Shown piece by piece: positions 62,145 to 64,000 of a DNA stretch of 64,000 nt. The stretch lies in NCBI GenBank assembly GCA_027487795.1, contig JAIYCX010000050.1:28628-92627 (forward strand), given 5' to 3'. Source of the DNA: Pseudomonadota bacterium (GTDB lineage: Bacteria > Bdellovibrionota_C > UBA2361 > SZUA-149 > DAOLCO01). Numbering within the stretch: position 1 is the first letter of the stretch; each line of letters begins with the position of its first letter. Under the pieces are notes generated by a model that was given only the letters and a program-made list of their open reading frames with translations, was not told where the DNA came from and searched no databases. The position numbers were made by a program, and so were the translations under genes.

Positions 62145-62360
62145 TTGAACATTGGAATCTTCATAACGCTTTTCTGCGCAGGGACTATGTCCTTGAAGGA
62201 TTTGATTAGTAAAAAACTTTCTAACGATTTACATGGTAGTTTGTCGGCATTTGCGTCTTTTGCTTTTGCCCTGCCTTATTATTTAGTTTTGATGTTTTTT
62301 CTTTGGCTAGGTGGGAATAAGGTAAAAAAACCGCGAGTTTCCTCGCGGGGTTTGGAGTAA
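62145..62360 (+). pseudogene. Remnant of an EamA/DMT-type transporter, N-terminal part only
   Basis: 71 codons starting TTG. IGIFITLFCAGTMSLKDLISKK and GSLSAFASFAFALPYYLVLMFFLWLGG match the first two membrane helices of drug/metabolite transporters of the EamA type. A full-length protein needs about 280 residues and ten helices. The last ~11 residues (KKPRVSSRGLE) are encoded by the terminator of the opposite gene, so the true sequence stops near 62325. Immediately upstream is palindrome B. Confidence 0.7.
62324..62348 (-). terminator. Rho-independent terminator of the 62375 gene
   Basis: CCGCGAG (62331-62337) pairs with CTCGCGG (62342-62348) around TTTC. On the minus strand it is followed by TTTTTTT. 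It lies 26 bases past the stop of the minus-strand gene at 62375. Confidence 0.85.
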
Positions 62361-62374
62361 TTTAATTAAAACTT

Positions 62375-63037
62375 TTAACCTAACTTCAAAACCATAGTAG
62401 TTGCAATAACAGTATAAGGTCCCTTGCTTTCTTCTCCTAGAAAAATGCTTGATGATTTTGGGTTTGAAAGAGTTATAAGATTAAAAGTTGTCATCTGTTC
62501 TCCGATCTTACGTATCGCTTGATTCGCAATTTCCAGACTATCAAAACCATCCATAACTATCATCTGAAGTCCATTGAGATCACTAAAACGAAAATCGCAA
62601 GTAGGTAGCGAATGCACAACCTCAGTATAACGCTCTAAAGATTTTGGAAGAAAAGCGTTATCAGACTTTTGAATAGGACAAATCAGTTTTTGACCGCTTG
62701 TCCTTAAACACTTTCGAACAAAAAATCCTGTAAAGAACATCTCTTCTAAAGTGCCAAAATTTCTTCTTAAGACATCGGGATACCGACCCCAAATAACTCC
62801 AAAAGAAATATCCTCAAGAAATACTAAAGAGGATTGCTGAAGACTCTCAAGGAAAATTTTTTTTGTTACATTAGCTCCCAATGCGCCATAAAAAGCTAAA
62901 ACATAAAAAAATCCATCTTCCGCTTCAATCAAATCTCCACAAGTAGAAACAAGAGATTTTTTTACGCTATCAAGATGGCCTGATTCTATAATTGCATCTA
63001 CCCAATTTCTAACCTCTGACTTTAGATCAAGGCTCAT
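62375..63037 (-). CDS. Hypothetical protein, 220 residues
   Basis: I do not recognise this protein. It is soluble, with mixed helix and strand and no signal peptide. Features: DLIEAEDGFFYVLAFYGALGANVTKKIFLESLQQ, an aromatic stretch FGVIWGRYPDVLRRNFGTLEEMFFTGFFVRKCL, and DLNGLQMIVMDGFDSLEIANQAI. A strong Shine-Dalgarno (AAGGAGG) lies five bases before the ATG and a strong terminator follows, so it is a self-contained, expressed unit. It is divergent from the thioredoxin-fold gene at 63215. It may have been acquired; nothing in it suggests a function. Confidence 0.62.
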   Translation of the reverse strand: MSLDLKSEVRNWVDAIIESGHLDSVKKSLVSTCGDLIEAEDGFFYVLAFYGALGANVTKKIFLESLQQSSLVFLEDISFGVIWGRYPDVLRRNFGTLEEMFFTGFFVRKCLRTSGQKLICPIQKSDNAFLPKSLERYTEVVHSLPTCDFRFSDLNGLQMIVMDGFDSLEIANQAIRKIGEQMTTFNLITLSNPKSSSIFLGEESKGPYTVIATTMVLKLG

Positions 63038-63112
63038 AAGAACCTCCTTATTAAAAAACCTTAAAAATCGACTCCAGAGCTACAGTTTAAGCAGCGCTAA
63101 ACTATCTTGTCA

Positions 63113-63179
63113 AATCTCATAGTAAATCAAATTAACAACCTAATATCTTGTTTGCTAAGCTATTAATATCTATGAGATT
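63113..63179. promoter_or_regulatory. Inverted repeat in the divergent gap 63038-63214
   Basis: AATCTCATAG (63113-63122) and CTATGAGATT (63170-63179) are exact complements 47 bases apart between two divergent genes. The spacing suits a looping operator or a coincidence; support is weak. Confidence 0.3.
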
Positions 63180-63214
63180 CGAGCTTTCAGATTCACACAA
63201 TATTATTTAATTAA

Positions 63215-63805
63215 ATGAAAAATTTACTTTCCTACTTAATTCTTTCGGCTCTAGTTTTAACTTGTAACGACATACTTGCAGAAGAAATTTTTCCTTCGAC
63301 TTTATCAAACAGCAAAAATTCTCAAATAACTATTGACCCAAAAGAATCTGAGATTACAGTTCTAGAATGGTTCAATAAAGGCTGCCCTTTTGTAAAGAAG
63401 TTCTACTCAGTTGGCTTCATGCAAGAACTACAAGAGAAGTATACGAAAAAAGGTGTTTCTTGGTATACAATTAATTCTACTAAAGAAGGTCATTCGGATT
63501 TTATTAAAGTAGAAGAACGAGCCGCTTTAGCGGAAGAATTAAAAGTCAAAAGTACGGAAATGCTCTATGACGAGAAGGGTATTTTTGGAAAAAAAGTAGG
63601 GGCAAAAACTACTCCGCATGTTTTTATCTTTAAAGGCAAGAATTTAATTTACGCTGGTGCTGTTGATGATGTTATCGATACAGAAACAGATCCTAAAAAC
63701 GCAGAGAATTATTTAGTGAAAAATTTAGATATATTACTACAAGGCCAAACTCCTGAAGTGACGAAGGGTCGACCTTATGGTTGTAGTATCAAGTATGCAG
63801 AATAG
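63215..63805 (+). CDS. Exported thioredoxin-fold (redoxin) protein with CPFVKK motif
   Basis: A 196-residue exported protein. The signal peptide is about 1-22 (SYLILSALVLTCNDILA|EE). Next comes a thioredoxin fold: ITVLEWFNKGCPFVKKFY, with the CPFVKK motif of the AhpC/TSA-like 'redoxin' group; the resolving Cys of CxxC is replaced by Val. GVSWYTINSTKEGHSDF and GAKTTPHVFIFKGKNLIYAGAVDD (cis-Pro loop TTP) complete the fold. The C-terminus has GRPYGCSIKY with a second Cys, which in this family may pair with the first. Relatives are periplasmic and often near peroxide or copper handling; the role is unproven. Confidence 0.82.
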   Translation: MKNLLSYLILSALVLTCNDILAEEIFPSTLSNSKNSQITIDPKESEITVLEWFNKGCPFVKKFYSVGFMQELQEKYTKKGVSWYTINSTKEGHSDFIKVEERAALAEELKVKSTEMLYDEKGIFGKKVGAKTTPHVFIFKGKNLIYAGAVDDVIDTETDPKNAENYLVKNLDILLQGQTPEVTKGRPYGCSIKYAE

Positions 63806-63828
63806 CTAACCCCTCCTATCCTCCTACG

Positions 63829-63864
63829 CTTCCTGTCCAATTTAAATTATAAAAAAACAGGAAG
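63829..63864. terminator. Weak stem-loop after the thioredoxin-fold gene
   Basis: CTTCCTGT (63829-63836) pairs with ACAGGAAG (63857-63864) around a 20-base loop. It begins 24 bases past the stop at 63805. The loop is A-rich and no clear T-run follows on the plus strand, so termination is uncertain. Confidence 0.35.
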
Positions 63865-63968
63865 GATAGAAGGACAGAAGAAAAGTAAGCGGTTCCTAAA
63901 CGGCGTTATATTCAAGAAGCAAGAAAAGTTCTAAAAGCTCCCCAATGTATTAAGAGAGGAGACAAAGA

Positions 63969-64000
63969 ATGCATAATATATCACCGTTAAAAGTGCACCG
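63969..64000 (+). CDS. Start of a gene cut by the window edge
   Basis: An ATG at 63969 follows a strong purine-rich ribosome site (AGAGGAG, spacing about seven bases). Ten codons (MHNISPLKVH) are visible before the window ends. The protein cannot be identified. The start is supported only by the ribosome site. Confidence 0.4.
   Translation, partial: MHNISPLKVH

Noticed and set aside
1..64000. CRISPR arrays
   Set aside because: No evenly spaced 24-37 bp repeats with unique spacers; the repeats found are palindromes, tandem units or element arms.
1..64000. tRNA, rRNA or tmRNA genes
   Set aside because: No cloverleaf with a GTTCRANYC T-loop or rRNA-like sequence was noticed on reading; a tRNAscan/Infernal run would settle this.

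Overview
The window reads as a chromosome segment of a low-GC (roughly one-third G+C by eye), diderm, aerobic and probably piliated bacterium. LpxK, HldD and a KpsF-type isomerase point to LPS synthesis. LspA and several lipobox proteins point to lipoprotein processing. PilM/N/O/Q with a prepilin peptidase point to type IV pili, and a complete cbb3 oxidase cluster points to high-affinity oxygen respiration. A fused CcoNO, a one-haem CcoP, an IleRS with the alternative HYGH-type signature and many TTG/GTG starts suggest a lineage outside the well-studied Proteobacteria, perhaps among the former Deltaproteobacteria (Bdellovibrionota-like). I cannot fix the taxon from sequence alone. I saw no rRNA, tRNA, CRISPR array or prophage.

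Layout. 1-8541, minus strand: a cut-off nucleoside deaminase, a long palindrome, three envelope lipoproteins (OmpA, glycine zipper/TPR, glycine zipper), lspA, ileS and a WD40-like lipoprotein. 8675-20246, mostly plus: an unusual DbpA-RBD protein that looks like a degenerate DEAD-box remnant, an aminotransferase, an EVE protein, an ACT protein, lpxK-hldD-acs, a HerA-like ATPase, gntK (minus) and argC. 20247-24165 is a rearranged accessory island: a DUF4143-type ATPase, a 5'-truncated second one, a 1.2-kb-deleted copy of the first, and several copies of a GTACATGCCTCTTT-type repeat arm. 24170-32633: a SafE-type protein plus ccoI-S-NO-Q-P-G-H. 32636-34112: a Y1/REP-associated tyrosine transposase bracketed by 24-bp inverted repeats of the same family as the island repeats. 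34224-45836: pilD, a sigma-54 activator without receiver, a DUF4124 protein, a KpsF-type isomerase, aroQ, and the pil operon on the minus strand, which has no recognisable pilP but two downstream lipoproteins. 45936-64000: priA, a polytopic membrane protein, kup, an ATP-grasp/asnB pair, a secreted FG-GAP protein, greB, srkA, sdaA, an orphan VapB-like gene between two related giant palindromes, and a thioredoxin-fold protein.

The most unusual points are these. (1) Two palindromic elements flank the orphan antitoxin. Their ~93-nt core is nearly identical, but their 31-nt arms differ between copies while staying self-complementary within each copy. (2) A RAYT-like transposase gene shares terminal repeats with a 113-bp non-autonomous element, and the same repeat sits at gene breakpoints in the ATPase island. 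(3) A protein joins a DbpA RNA-binding domain to what looks like a dead RecA2 helicase domain. (4) The pilMNOQ operon lacks pilP. All homology statements are from reading the sequence; none was checked by database search.
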